Source of the DNA: Phoronis australis
Lineage: Eukaryota > Phoronida > Phoronidae
Assembly (NCBI GenBank): GCA_002633005.1
Contig: NMRA01000352.1
Location: 69,882 to 133,881 of the forward strand
Length of the DNA stretch: 64,000 nt
Direction of reading: 5' to 3'
Shown here piece by piece: positions 23,301 through 38,300 of the stretch. Under the pieces are notes generated by a model, which made no database searches, was not told the DNA's origin, and saw only the letters and a list, made by a program, of their open reading frames with translations. Position numbers and translations under genes: made by a program. Within the stretch, counting starts at the first letter, position 1. Each line of letters begins with the position of its first letter.

Positions 23301-26300
23301 GGCATGCAATGCTTTACCCAGCAATTCTATTGGATGTTGTGTCGCTAACCACATCCTTCAAGTTTCGAATCGCTGATTGTCGTTGTTGCTAATGCTACGT
23401 TTGTTGCTTGCATTACAGAGCCTGCCTTTTATGGAGTATGAGCTTCACCAGCAGCTGTTGAACAGGCTCAAGGTCAAGGCCATGAATGCGCTCTTTGGGC
23501 TGGAAATACAGATGGTCGTTGGCGAGACCATGCTTGTGGCTGTGGCGGTACGTCAAGGCATATGGACAAGGCTTCATTCTCAGCGACGATTTAATTCGCA
23601 CCCTTGTTTTCAATTGTACTATAATTATCCATTATGTCAGCAGGTTATAAGAAAAATTAAAAATTACAATATTTTTTGTAAAGGTGTTTTGCTCTACCCA
23701 TATTCAACTCCAAGACTTTTTTGAGATAAGTCATACCAAAGGCGGTAAGGTGAGAGTCTGCATATTTGAGCCAATGTGGCTTGTAGGTGCCATGGGCATC
23801 TTTATTCATTTGCATTTTCACACAGAAGTCCATGAACTTAGCAATGTGCTTTCTCCATGTCATTTTGATGAATGCTTGTTCCACAATTATGATATGCCTT
23901 TTGTTATTTGCAGACTGGCACAGGTGTGTACCTACCTGCCATGGCTGTACCCGAAGCGCCCAAGATCTCTGGAAAGGTATGAATCGTCAGCCTCATAAGT
24001 GTCGGTTGCAGCCTTTCACGGAACATATCTTTGACAAGAATTATTTGATTTCATCAGATTTTCTCTAAAAATCAATTCCATTTTTTTCACGTGTCTTCAA
24101 AAATCTGCAAATCGGTTCCAAAATATCCTGCAAACGCTTTGTGAAGTGGTGTTTTTTCTTTTATATTAAGATTTTTATTCACCACATGACAAAGATGACT
24201 GTGGTTCACAATCCGAGTATCATAACCTACCATGTTGCACGATATGATTGTTCAACGAAAGCTAGCTGGTTACAACTGCAGCATTTACATGATAATGTGA
24301 CCTTCAATTTGAGTATTATTTTACTTCAATAGCCAATTTCTGCCTTTATCATGTTATGCACAGTGATCAAAAGGTTTATCCTCTGCAAGTTTTCTAAACG
24401 GCAGACTTTTCTGTGTTGTCATTCGTAACTGTGGTAGTGAAGACTTGCTTCTCGTGGGACAGACTGAGTTTGCTCTTTGAGCCAACAAAGTCAAACCTGG
24501 GCAGGGAATCCTCCCTCACAGGGGTCTCTTCAGAAAAATTAAACATTTTTTGTGTCATTTTATGGATTCTTGAAGAGCTCTCTGTTGACTTGAGCAGGGT
24601 AAACTTAAATTTCCAAACTCAAGTTTAATCACCCCCCTCACTCCTCCAAAATTGTTATCCATAATTAATATATGAAAAGTGTGAAACGCAATACCCTTAG
24701 CTAACTATCAACACCTCGAATGTTTTTGGTGCTTTTCTATGTTTTCTGGTTCAATTTGCAGCAAACATAGCATAATTTTCACATGTAATTATTATCTCCA
24801 TGGAGATGGGTTTCATTAATTAACTATATCTGAGTTCAGATGTTTTATAAAATGACTCCGTAAAGTTTGGTTATTGACATTCCAGTTTGACATCCATCGA
24901 GATTTTTTAAACTGCCTAGGTGGTATGTCCTATAGCTGAGATACATTGTCAGGGCCATGCACTCGTAAGATTCTGATTTTGCCATTGAGTGAAATTTGTT
25001 ATCGTCGGGTAGTTCTTTGATAGTTTTCTTTAAAGGTCAGCTAAATCAAATATTCACAGTGGTATTTAGACCCCTTTTAATGAATATCTGCTTGAACTCT
25101 CTAGGGTCTTTCCATTTTACTTTGCTTTATATACCATGTTCATTTTAACTTTGATGAGATCTGGCTTGCTCTCTATGTTTGGCTTTGCTGACATAAACTG
25201 TGGAGTGGTCGTAAAAACAGTAATTAAATAACACTTCCCCTATACCTGCATGGTCAGCCGCCCAGATTTTAACACATAAGAAAACATTGAATGTCTTTTT
25301 CAAAGTAGTTGTAACCCGAAATAGCCTCGGCCTCTGTAAATTGCACTGAGAGAAAATGCCCTTTTTACATCAGGCCTGTGTCTGTATTGGAATAATTAAG
25401 GTAATCAAGAAATTGTTGACAGTGAATTACCTGGGTATCCATGATTCTATAATAATCTACATTTTCATAATCGCGTGTCACTTACTTGACTGTTACTTTT
25501 TTCCTGTGCACAGGCGAATGCGACCAATAACCAGCGAGTACAAGCTTTACAGAAACAAGTCAGTGACCTAATGTTGCAGAACAAGATCACGCACGAACTG
25601 AACTGGGTGAGTTGTGTAGTGAGTTAGTTAGACCTTTGTTACGTGTCGTTGAGGAAAGTGGTTCAGTTTGAACGGCTTGAAAACAAGGGTGTGTTTCAGC
25701 GACATTGCTTGTAATGCTATTCAGTGGACACCAATGAGATCATACTTCATTGAGGACAAATTGGAGAGTACAAAATAATCCTGTTGGCAAACCTAATTTT
25801 TGTGCTTATTGGACATATTAGCATTGAGTGTGCGCACACATGATGATGAACTCAGTCAAGAAGTTGGGGCAACTGCTAAAAGAACACGATATAGTGAGAT
25901 ATGCAAATTTGTTTATTGTCGGGACATAAAAGTATTAGCTACCAATTCTATTTAGACAAGATTGTATGGGTACTTAAAGCGAGTTTCATGTGAGATGTTG
26001 TGAGTTTGGAGGTAATGGTTGGCTATAATGTGCAGGCGTTTTGAGAGAACCAGTTTTCTCCACTGAATAATAAGCATTAAACTGGTTCTCAAAATATGGG
26101 CAAGTTATATTCGACTATTGTATGTTTACCCGCGCTGTAAGGAGCAGTTCATGAAACAGTGACCAGATGATGAAGACTCTACATGAGCGCTGTCGGGATT
26201 ATACTTAATAAGCAGATGGGTTCGCTGTAACTTAATGATTGAACATTGCGTCGGTGCCGGTAGAATGAAATTTATGATTCTTCTGCGAATAAAGTTGAAT

Positions 26301-29300
26301 GTTTTGATGGTTAAGTACAAAAGACATTTTCTAAAATATTGAAAAGCATGCATGGTTTGAGAAAAAGAGGGATGTTTGTGTACAAACAAAATATCGCTTT
26401 GAATACAAAACATGCATTTGTAATGTAATGTTTGGACAGATTTAGCTTAGAGAGTATAAACTAATTTGAATTAGAAGCCTTAGGGTGGTTGTATTAGGTG
26501 ACTAGGCTCGGTGAAGGCACTGAAGTAAATGGTAAGTGAACTCTCATTATGGTAGTTCTAACAATACAACAGAGGAAAGTGTTGAATTGAGAAGGTGAGC
26601 TCCTTTTCATCAAAGCTATATATTTGATAACAACAATCACATCACACATCACATAGTACTAATTATTCTTGAATAATGATTTTGGCATCTAGCCAATCAA
26701 ATTGAGTTTGAAAGGGCCTGCCCTCTCCATGACTTATAAGTTACGTTTGCATATTACACCCTCACTCACCCCGATCACCCACAGACTGCGCAACACCAAA
26801 CCTATTTCACTCGTCGGCCATAATGTGTCCTGAACTGGAGGTTTTTTACAAATTGATAGAATAGTTTGTTTCTCAGTTGCTAGGCTACGCACTATATTGC
26901 CTGCATAATTGATGGTCTATTTTTTGCCTGCTAATCTGTCGTAGACGCTCAGCCTCATTCTTTGCTTGTGCTCCTCTGAGAATTCAAACTTGGCGTCCAC
27001 AATCTTTTTCAGCCCATTTCGCTCAATTTTTGGTGGAACAAACTTTTTTCGTGGTCCCCGTTCTCGAAGGTTCTCACCACTTTCTCTGCTTTCTTTGTTC
27101 AATTCCTCAGACTCGTTCTTCCCACCTACATTAATATCATCTGCACCTTCGGAGGGGGATTCAACAGTGGTACCCCTGTCATGTAACGCCTGGTTATTGG
27201 TGATAGCACTGTCAGATTTGTCGGTTATCAGTCCTGTGTCATCAGGTGTCATGTTGTTGGATTCCTCATGTCTGAACAGTTTCTTGATACGCTCAGTCTT
27301 TGCGTAATATTCAGCAACTTTACCGATCTGGAAAGGGAATTTTTCATTATAGTGGATTATTTGGTCCAATTTAAGCTGCTGTTGGACCTCAAGCTTAATC
27401 GTCTGTGAGCCATCCTCGGTTCTGTTCAATGCGACTACGTTATTGCATGTTTGACAATATATACTGAGATACCATACTCATTCAGCTTAACGTTTAAGTT
27501 TGGCACGAAACCAACTCTGAAATTTGCAATTGAAATGAACACCTCCCCCCAATTTGTATGCGTCTGTGAAAGCCAGCGTCATGCGAATTTTTGCTTCTCC
27601 AAAATGTGCGACACTTGCTTATCTTTGAGTAACGAACAGTAAGATTTCTAACGGCTCATTGCCTCAATCAGGCAGCAATATACATGTAATCTACTTATTT
27701 GGCAAGTCTGACCTAAATCTGTAAACTTTCAGGTCGTTAACTCAAAAGAGATCGTTCCCCTTTACTTAACATATCACCCACCCCCTAATGTTCAAGTTCC
27801 CACTTAAGCACCAGGTGTGCTCAATACGTAATGCTCAATACGTGTAACAAATGTGGCTTAATCGCCACTGATGAATACATCCCACATTTCTCTGATACTT
27901 GGCATTTGTCTGTTGTAGACGTTACACTCGTGTAACTTGAAATATTATTTCAAAACAATTCACTTATTTCGTGAATCATTCAGAACCATTTGTCTAGTTT
28001 TTGTTTGAATTTTTGACTGTTGCTTTGGGCAACTGTCATTGATTTAGTTCTGAAAGTTTGAATAATATCACATTTTGTAATTTTCCTGAATAACTAGATT
28101 ATTTTCCGTTGACATTCATATTAACATATTCAGCAAAGCCTTAATTTGTACACAGCAAAAGAAAACTAACTAAAGGCAAAAAACATTTTCTCATCGCAAT
28201 AGTCAATTCCTCCTTCTGATTTAACTTTCGATAAACTATCTACCATTCCCTATCAGCTATTTATCACGGTCATTTTTGCTTGCACTCAACCATCACAACA
28301 GGACATTCTAGGTGTGGTCAGCCCTCACAACAAGAAGTATGCATTCATTCTATCTGCGGTTACTTCTGGTGTGTACTATAAATTTACAGGGTGTCCCAAA
28401 AATGTACTTGCACTTCAGTCCAACACCAGGAGTTCAAATTCAACTCCTGCAGACCCAGATAGGTGCATGAGCTGTTGTGTGCTCTGTGTGCACCTGAATG
28501 GCAAAGAAATGACCCAGTTTTGGAGATCGAAAAATTAGTGGGAAATGCTACTGTAAGGAAGTGCACTGACAATTCAGTCTTCTTCCCAAAGTTACTTTCA
28601 TTTCGTTTTAGAAAGTCCATTAATATTGTTCCTAGTTAATGAACTGCACAATTATTGTCACTAGAAAAGTGAGTTAACTTTGAAACACCCTGTTTGTTTG
28701 TGCAAAGGCAATACAGTTTCAATGGGAATCCTTGCTAGAAGCATTCGGTGTGACTTACACTGTCCTGGAGCATTTGATCTGCTTCATTCTTCAATAAATA
28801 TTGAATTACATCTGCCTCACTGTTGATGGTTGCTAAGTGTAAAGCTGTCATTCCACTGGCCTGTAACATTTGTAAAAGGTTCATGAGACCGGTTTTGAAA
28901 TTCTCCATTTGAAAAAGTTAATATTTGGGTATGAAAAAATTCCAAAATTCAAATGGTTTGCACCTTCTATGACTGATTGTGTGGTTCTGTAAGCTTGCTC
29001 AAATGGAATTGGGTTTGCTTTGCACAACTTGGGTACATTTTGTCTTCCCACCTTATTTCGTGTTAACGCGACATCAACTAGAAAACGAGTGGTTTACAAA
29101 CAGACATCACACGGACAGCTGATAACAAAATTAATATCCACATGCTCACACAAATGTATCAAGTGGTGGAATGAAATCACTACTGATGACTTAAAACGGG
29201 GTACAACGTCTGGGAAAAAATGTTTGTGTCCTGTTTGCACAGTTCTGTCGATGCATTGATGACCTAATTAGATGACCAGAAGTGCTCACTTTGAGGTGAC

Positions 29301-32300
29301 ATTGTGAGAACTATTAAAGCTATGTAGGACCTTATTGACGTGGTCTCAGGGCTTGGAACTTTCCTTTTAAGAGTATTTCCTCTTTTTTGATTTCAATTTC
29401 CTCTTATTCAATTTCCAGTTTCCTCTTTCTTGTCTCTTTTTTATCATTATTTTAACGTTTTTCATGCAAAAATGCTTATTTCAGTTAAATTTTACAGCAC
29501 AAAAAATATTTCTATTACATAAGTCTGTGGAATGATACATCCCCTGGAAATGTTTCCTCTTTTTGTCATTGGTCATTATTCCAAGCCCTTGGTCTTTCAT
29601 TTAGCACAATATCATACCTAGAAAACTAGATTTTAACTCGGTAAAAGTACTTTAAGTATGTATTTTTCTGATTGTACAAAGCCTGTAGAATTTGATTCTT
29701 AACTTTTTAACAGTCTCTTATTAACTGGGTAACGTAACCATGTCTTTTTTGTCAGATTTAGCAAAAAAAGAAAGGTCAATGGATAGCAAAACAATAGTAT
29801 TAACAATATGATCAACTTTTATTTGATATAAATGTGCAAGGTGGAGTATAACAATTCCTATTACAGTTTTCAAAAATACCATTTATTTTCCATTTTATGT
29901 AACTTTAAAGATTGTTCATTAAAATCATAGAAGTCCCATTTTTTGATAGCCTCTGATCCAAAAGTTGAACATTTTAAGAACAATCCCTAACAGCATTTCT
30001 GATAACAGTGCATAACGCATAGTATCTGAAAGCTTCATATGACTCTGATCAGCCGTCCCCGAGATATGATGTTCTCAAGTCAGCCAAGTTTGACCATTTT
30101 TATAGGGTTCTAAATAACATTTAGTGAATAAGCCCTTTATCGATCTAATAGATGTAGTTGTATGCCTAAAGTGTTTGTTAACAGCACTTGTAAAACCCCA
30201 ATTTAATCCTCCAAAGGTTTGAGAACTCTCATTCATTCATCAAATCCAGTATGTTTACTTCACCTTCAGCTGCCTGTAAGGTAATTTATCTTTTACCCAA
30301 CACTTCTGCTTGTTGTATTTTTATAAATTGAAGCTTGCATCTCATGGGAATTATGGGAGTTATGGTTGTGGAATTGTTGTGTACATGTAAGATGTTAAAT
30401 ATTGGACAGACATTGTATATTTACACGTTTCATTAAACAAACAACATATCTTTGCCTAATGCAAATATATTCACAATAAAATTTCAAATCTTCACACTGT
30501 ATATATGTGGTTTGTTGAATATTTAAATCTGGATAGACTTGTTGACCTTTGTTAATGTATTCAGTGTGGTAAATAGTGAGTCTGATGTGGAGCAAAATAC
30601 TGCATGAATGGTTAACAATGGAAAAGATGTCGCAAACATTTTTAAGTCTGGTCAGCACGCCACCTGTGGCCACATCACGTGACCTATTGCATAAAGTCGA
30701 AAAAGATTTTTCCCCAACCGGGACTCGAACCCAGGACCTTCTGGGATATATATTTCCACGCCTGTTTAAGAATTACATATTGTTATAATGGGAAAGATTG
30801 GAAACTTCTGTTGTGTGGAGTTGAAATGAAATGAGATATTTGTAATGATACTGGGTTTATGTTTTATAAGATAGTTACGGTGATGTTATTTTCCTCACCT
30901 TAGTAGTCAAGTTGATGTCACAACTTGCCTCCACTAGTTGTGTAACAACAGGCAGAAAGCCGCGACCAGCTGAGAGATGTAGGGCTGTTTGGCCATTCTG
31001 TCAAATTCATAAACAAGCTTGAGTTGAGCCGTGAAAAATGCAAAGGTACAATTTACATAACACAACATTTTAGTGTGAATTAAATTTTTCGTTGTTCATG
31101 ACCAGAAGCGAATGGTACTATTTGTCAGCCTTCAAATTCGCTTAGTGTAGGAAAACATGAGAAAAGAGCAAAATGGATATTTCAGAATTTACACAAGTTT
31201 TGCAAAAAAACAGTATTGAGGTCAAATAAATGTTTAACAAAATTTTGCTAATAAGTCATATTTCTGATCTGGTTTCATATCAACTTTGAATGAACTGAGG
31301 AGTCACCTTGTTCTGTGTGTCTAAGTCAATGTTGTTCTGTATCAAAGTCCTTGTGATTTCCTCGTGGCCATTGTAAGCTGCAAGGTGCAGAGCTGTTTGT
31401 CCATGCTGCAAAACAGTGATGAGAACTTGTATGTATAAATACCTTATGCTGAATCCTGCCATAAGCCCCAAAGGCTATGTACGGCTGGGTGCATCTTGTG
31501 GAAACTTGGCTGCTCCCAGATTTGTCTGAACCCTGGGTTGGATCGATTCAACTTGCACCACTAAAGTGTCGCTGAATTCTTTTATGCATGTCTTCGAAAA
31601 AAGGACTGCTATTTTGCCCTGTCCCATATTCTCGCAAATAGGTCATCTGTCGTGAAGTTAGACATTTTCTGTGCCACCTAGTGATCAGTTTTACTATTTT
31701 GAGTGTACTTTCTGACATCCACCTAACTATCTGCAAACTGCTCCACAAGAATCATTATGCCGGCCATGGCAGATAATTGTGTTCTTACTTAGAGGAGCAT
31801 GGCTGACATTAATTTTTCAGGTAAATCAAAAATCTCTTCACTTGGGTGAACTTTTCAAAAAAAATACAAAATTGCATCATATTTCACTGGCCATGATGAT
31901 GGAGTAAATTTTGTTTGGCCAGGTATAAACTTTACAAATGCCGTTTAAAATTGGATCACACTCCTTGGGTTCAATATTTACATTCTGGGTGGAAATTAAA
32001 ATGCCCAGGATTACAATGTCTGGGAATATGAATGGCAGAGTGTAAAGCATCAAACCATCGACTTACTGGATGTCTGCAGCTAACATTAACCCCCTTGTCA
32101 ATGAGCTCGGACATCTTGTCTTCATCCATTATAGACACTGCTGCCAGGAATAAGGCTTCGTCATGGCTCAGGTCACTTACTCCTGATACACTGTACTGAA
32201 ACCAAAATATTAGTAGTAGTGGAGCGTATATTTCAGAAGTTGTTCAAAAATTATATCCAGGTTAATACATTATTTGGTTTAGGATGGACTGTGGGAACGT

Positions 32301-35300
32301 CTTTACAACCCGGTGAGCTCTAAGAGCCACCCATAAATCAATCATACAAAAATAATTACGAAACACTGGCAGTAAATATGGCAAAGTAAACAAACAAACT
32401 CATGTCCTTGAGTAGAACCAATAGTAATTAATTATGAGACACAAAATGATAGTTAATTATATTACGGTGATCTGATAGTTCTTAATTCCATGGATTTACA
32501 GACATGGTGAGTTGGCTACACTGCAGTCAAGACCATGCTTATTAAAGCAGTGGTTTTTATTAGTTATTACATTAAATAGAGATGAATCTTATCAAAGACA
32601 CAAACTGGAAGACTGTGAGGTTTCGTAAAACATTATGTAAGGATTATGTGGATCTCAATATAGCATGGAAAACATATTGCAAATATTTTTTAATTTAGTC
32701 TGGTCAGCACACCATCTGTTGGCAACAAAATGTTTGCAATTGTGTAGAGTTTTCAAAAAGTTTTTAGGAGCAAAGTTGGTCTATAATAAATTCCTTTGCT
32801 TGGTGTAATGATGATAAATACTTGAATGGGGAACTAAAAATAGCTTGGTATCGTATTATTAATGTATTTATAAATGAATTTGATAGGGGTAGACATATAT
32901 AAATCCTTAATATTACAGTCATTCGTCAGTTGTTTTGCACAAAAATTATTGCTAGAATGATATTTTTTTTATTTTTCACTGGGTGGCAGCAATTTAGCTT
33001 AACATGTTCTTTCATAACAAGCGCAGTACTAAATATTGGTTAATGACACCACCAATGCAGATATATTAGTTGCAGTATGTCACAGTCTTGAACTATCTTC
33101 AGGGTTACAAAATAAGTCCTAAGAAAAAACACAACTACCTGAGATTACACGGAAAAGCACGAGTCCGACATCTCTCAATTTCTGGAGACTATCCAAATCT
33201 AAAGAATTTTTAGAGTAGATTATGTGGTAAGTAGCTATAAATTATTATAACCCAACCTACTTCTGCTGGTTGTGTATCTGAAAAAATCAGGTTTGTATTA
33301 CAGTGACTAAATTTTTAGTTAGGCATGGGCATACAATAAATTTCTGTTTGTCCAATATTGGTACTTTAGTCATAGTAGATGTGCCCATGTCTGGATTATG
33401 TTGAGGTCCTAATGAAAGGTGTCATTTGAAACCAAAGCTTGATTATGGTGAACCCTAGTTACAACAACTGTATATTCATAGTTGACAAACAGAGACTGTA
33501 ACATGTTGAAACCAGGGCCCGGTCTCCAATCTCCGTACTCAGACTCATACTCATACTCGAGATTTCATACTCAAAATCGTGCTCACTGGAGTCGTACTCA
33601 AAAAAGCGTATCTAATGTCGTATTTCGAGTAGACTCCAAACGTACTCAAATCTGACACTCATACTCGAGTTGCTATGGAACTCTTTATGATGTGAAATNT
33701 ATTAGTTGCAATATGTCACAGTCCAACATTTCGGTTCAGTCTTGAACTATCTTCAGGGTTACAAAATAAGTCCAAAGAAAAAACACTACTACCTGAGATT
33801 ACACGGAAAAGCACGAGTCCAACGTCTCTCAATTTTTGGAGACTATCCAAATCTAAAGAATTTTTAGAGTAGATTATGTGCTAAGTAGTTATAAGTTATT
33901 ATAATCCAACCTACTTCTGCTGGTTGTGTATCTGAAAAAATCAGGTTTGTATTATAGTGAACTAATTTTTAGTTAGGCATGGGCATACAATAAATTTTTG
34001 TTTGTCCAAAATTGGTACTTAAGTCATAGTAGATATGCCCATGTCTGGATATCGAGGTCCCAATGAAAGGTGTCATTTGAAACCAAAGCTTGATTATGGT
34101 GAACCCCAGTTACAACAACTGTATATTCAAAGTTGACAAACAGAGACTGTAACATGTTGAAACCAGGAGTCGTGTACACCTTATGATAGAAACTAAAATG
34201 TATTATTAAGCAGTTTGGCTGTGTAATTCTCACTTGAAGTGAAATCATCAGTGAGAAAAGGGATTTTCTGAGGTCATCCTCAGCACGGAATCGAACATGC
34301 AACCCCCGCGTTGTCAACCAGATGGTTTGCTCATGGATCTAAATCACACTCAATAAATGCCGGACCATTTTAAAAAGCGTATGCAGATAAAGCCACCGGC
34401 ATTGGTTTCAGTGAATGCATAGCAGACAACGGCAAGAATTGGTAATTTGTTAATAACGTAAAAACACTATTTATTGTCAATGCCTAATAGCTTCAAGAAG
34501 TCGTTGCCATCCATAAATGATCCCAAAAGTGTGTTGATAAATCAACAATAACCCTATAAGTTTCTTCCAAGTTACTGTTACACTGTTAGAGAACACTATG
34601 ATTGATGATAAAGCATTAGAAAACCGAAGTACCTAGACACACTTACTTTATCAGTATGTATTGTACACATGCTGTTGCATTTTGGTTAGACAACTCTCAC
34701 TTTTATAGTTGTTATGAAATACCTTAGTTTCTTAAGAATTAAAAAAAATGCGGAATACTGAGAATTCTCATATTTATAAATTTTGTGCTGTCATTGAAAT
34801 TTGTAACAACTTAAAAATTAAATAATTATTCTCTGCTCCCTCGGTTTGCTGTAGACAAGTTGTTATTTCAGTTCTAATGAAGATTTCTCGTTGTAATAGG
34901 TATATTAAAAATAAAATCACTTGGATCATACCTGGTCATAGATCATTCTGCTGTAGCTGGCATCTGATGTTATGAACTAACTAGGCAAATGGTTGACATC
35001 GTGAGTTGTACTATAACTCCGCTGAACAGTGTATCTATACAGGGTTAAAACTCCTGCCTCTCTCAGCTTCATGACAAATTACTCCATCAGTGGATAATTT
35101 AGAAAACCATTGAGGTGTAAACCTGTTTGTAAGATGACCCTTATCAGCAACTGTGATTGTAACCCTGGGCTACAGTGACTTGCACAAACCAGGCGAGGCT
35201 ATTGAATAAACTCTATAAAAGAAAATGTCTCGTGAAAAATTGATTAGCTGCTATTTCTTGGGTGGGTGATATTACCGTGGGCATTTTTTATATGCTTGGT

Positions 35301-38300
35301 AGTTTATGTACACAAATAAAGTGTTGATAGCTGGAGACCATGTTTCTTTAGCTTGAGCAAATTGGTTTTTTTAGGTAACGGTCCAGTCTCATTATGTTTA
35401 CTTTTGGGTGAGCAATTTAATGGAAATTTCCAGAATTTTTAGACATTTCACAACACACCAATGCGTAATCTGACTTATAAAATTAAATAACATTTTTTTG
35501 GAAAAGTCAAATAATCTTGATTTGTGCATTTCTGAAACCAGAAGAGGATTTTGCATTTATGTACTGTGTTAGCCTCGTAGTTAAGTCTTTAGGCAATTTG
35601 TTTACAGGTAGTTGTAAAAATGTTGTGGGTATTTCCTGGGAATTGGACTAATGTTTTGTTAAGTTCTAATAATCCATCGATAAACGATTTCTGATAAAGT
35701 GCCCTAGTCGGACTTGGAAAGAGCTTTCCAATAAATTGGTTGTATTTACATTCTGTGCTGGTATTTTTATATACCCATGAAAAGAACATCATGAAGACAC
35801 TCCAATTAGTTAGTTTACGGCAAGTCTACGCGCTGGACTTGCCTCTTGAACCAGCAGCGACATGTGTTCAGTGTAAGTAGGCTTACTTGGTTGGACACCG
35901 TGGCGCAATGATTTTGCTGGGCAGTGTGCACCTCCCTTGGTGACTGAACACATAAACTAAAGGATTCCTAATGCATTGACAGTGAAATTATCCACAGCTC
36001 GTATTTTTAGGAATGAGAACGGCCAAAAGTCAGTGGCAGGCAATAAAAAGTAAGATTTTGGTATTCGTAGTCACAGGAAAGAACCGGATGATGAATTAAT
36101 ATGATGTAAACTCACTGTTCTGGGAATGCTCGATGTGGACTATTTGACTTTTAGTAAATGGGGTGTTTTGTCTTATCTGGTAATTCACTTAAATCTTATT
36201 TTTCTTAAAGGTCCAAAAATTATGGATTACAAGTTACCTTTAGTATAACACATTGCATGACATATGTACTAAGATATTGAATGAGAAATAATCTACTTAG
36301 TTCAAGCATCACTGCTTGAAGAAATGAGTATAGACTTGAACAATTCCTCATTGATTCTGAACTATTTTTTAAGATCAACATGTTGTCCTCCTGTTTTGAT
36401 CTACCGTTATTATTTTTCTTTTCTTCTAAAATGCTGGACATTATAGCAGGTACAGGAAAAGAATACTACATCCTAAGCAATCTCTTGGATACACCTGAGG
36501 GTACTAACAACATGAATAAAAACAGCAATAACACCCCGACCAGTCACAATCAGTCAACGGGTTGGCTTACCTCTAAAGCCATGGATACCTTCTAAGAAAC
36601 AGCCCCTCAGCACCTGATGTCACCCTTCTCCTAAATACAATTTGTAATCAGGTGCCAAGTATCCATGCCATAAACAGGTGATAAGCAACTCTAGTCTATT
36701 TTGTGGAAAATATTCCACAGTCGGTATTTCCCTTAATTAATTCCGTGCAGGAAAACACAAAGCAGTTGATGAATACTGAGGTACTGTAAGCCAAGAGTCA
36801 CCACAGACCTCTGGGCATGTGTCCAGTTGATCTTCATAGACAATAGTTTGCACAGATTATGTAACATTGAATTACTTCTGACACTTACCATCTTTTTTCT
36901 TGTTCAACCTACTGTAAAGAAGGGTTTGTTGTTGGCTTGGGATTCGCTTATCAGATATCCAGCCTCAGGAACAGGGTATTACTAAGCCACTACAAATAGC
37001 AACCATCATCTTGTCAAATCTTGTGTTGGCAAACAATCAACATTCATATTTGTTTAGTCTTGCTGAATAAAGTTCCTTTATTGGTTGAGTAAACTTTGCA
37101 GTTTGATGGCTATGTAAGTGCAAAAACTTTGTGTTTTTTTAAGTTGGTCTTGCCATGTCTAGCTATTGGGTGTGTTGGTCTGGTCATGTCTAGCTATTGG
37201 GTGTGTTATGTTGGGCAGAAAAATTGTACAGCATTTGAAAATATACAGTTCTTAAGTCAATAATACCTCTTCATACCAGAGGCAGATATGTTATTTAGCA
37301 TTCTTTTTTTCTGTAAAACGTGGGTGCATTTTGCTATTGTCTCTGTTCGACCATCGGCCTTTCAGATCTATATCTACCATGTTCTTTCATTCATAGATTT
37401 CCACGTGGCATGTATATTCTTATCATGGAGAGGATAGCAACTACTGATTTTCAGACAGATGTGAAGTGGTGCACCCTCCGGTGGTGATTAGAATAGTTTG
37501 GTTCTGTTTTTGCTATCCACCATTCGGTCTACTAAACCTCTTGAAAAAGCATTGGAAAATTTGGTGCATGGGTTGTTATAGAAGAGAGCATAGCTGACAT
37601 TGACTTTGGTGGAACTGATCTGATTACCGTTGTGCCTACTAAGTGACAGTTTTGGATTTTCTTTGTGTCTACTCAATATCTTATCAAAGTCTTCTTGGTA
37701 AATCTTTATGAAAGTTGGCAGTTGTAGTGTTGCCAATTAGACGATGATGCCTACCTATTTTTAGACTACTTTGTTTACTGTTGTGACCCCTTTAAGGCCA
37801 ATTTTATTTGTTTGATGTTGGTTTTTATTGTATGCCTCCATCTTTTAAGTACCTAGTTGATGAATTTTGAAGAAATTTGGCAGACATGTTTTGAAGGGAG
37901 AATCACGTTTTCATTTTTTATGCGCCAACAGTCCGTGTTGCTCTTGCAGATGAATATTATAGATGCTGGTCAATGTTTAGCACCTGCTGTTACCTACTGA
38001 ACAAGTTGAGGTGTAATAAAATTAGGCACTTGATGTTAAGGCTAGCATATTTGACAGATGTGACTACTCAATGCTGTTATGCCTCCTACTGGCAGTTTCA
38101 GGAACCAAGCCTAGAACTTCAGAAGTTTAAATTGTCATTGTGTAAAGCTGTTGTGTGTAACTCTTCCAATAATGTCACTGGCTTTGGTAACTAAGTACCA
38201 GATTTGCTCAATATGTTTAATTTGACATGTCATGCTAAAGATAATACTCCTAAGAAGAAAAACATGCTATCTTGTAATTTTGTGTGTAGCATTATCTTAC

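Noticed and set aside
30721-30731. Possible tRNA gene (B box on - strand), also at 34287-34296 and 43129-43139
   Set aside because: None has a matching A box or a closed acceptor stem. They look like tRNA-derived SINE pieces.
36220-36441. Start exon of the antisense ankyrin gene
   Set aside because: The 73-codon frame lacks a donor in the phase needed to reach the exon at 33198.
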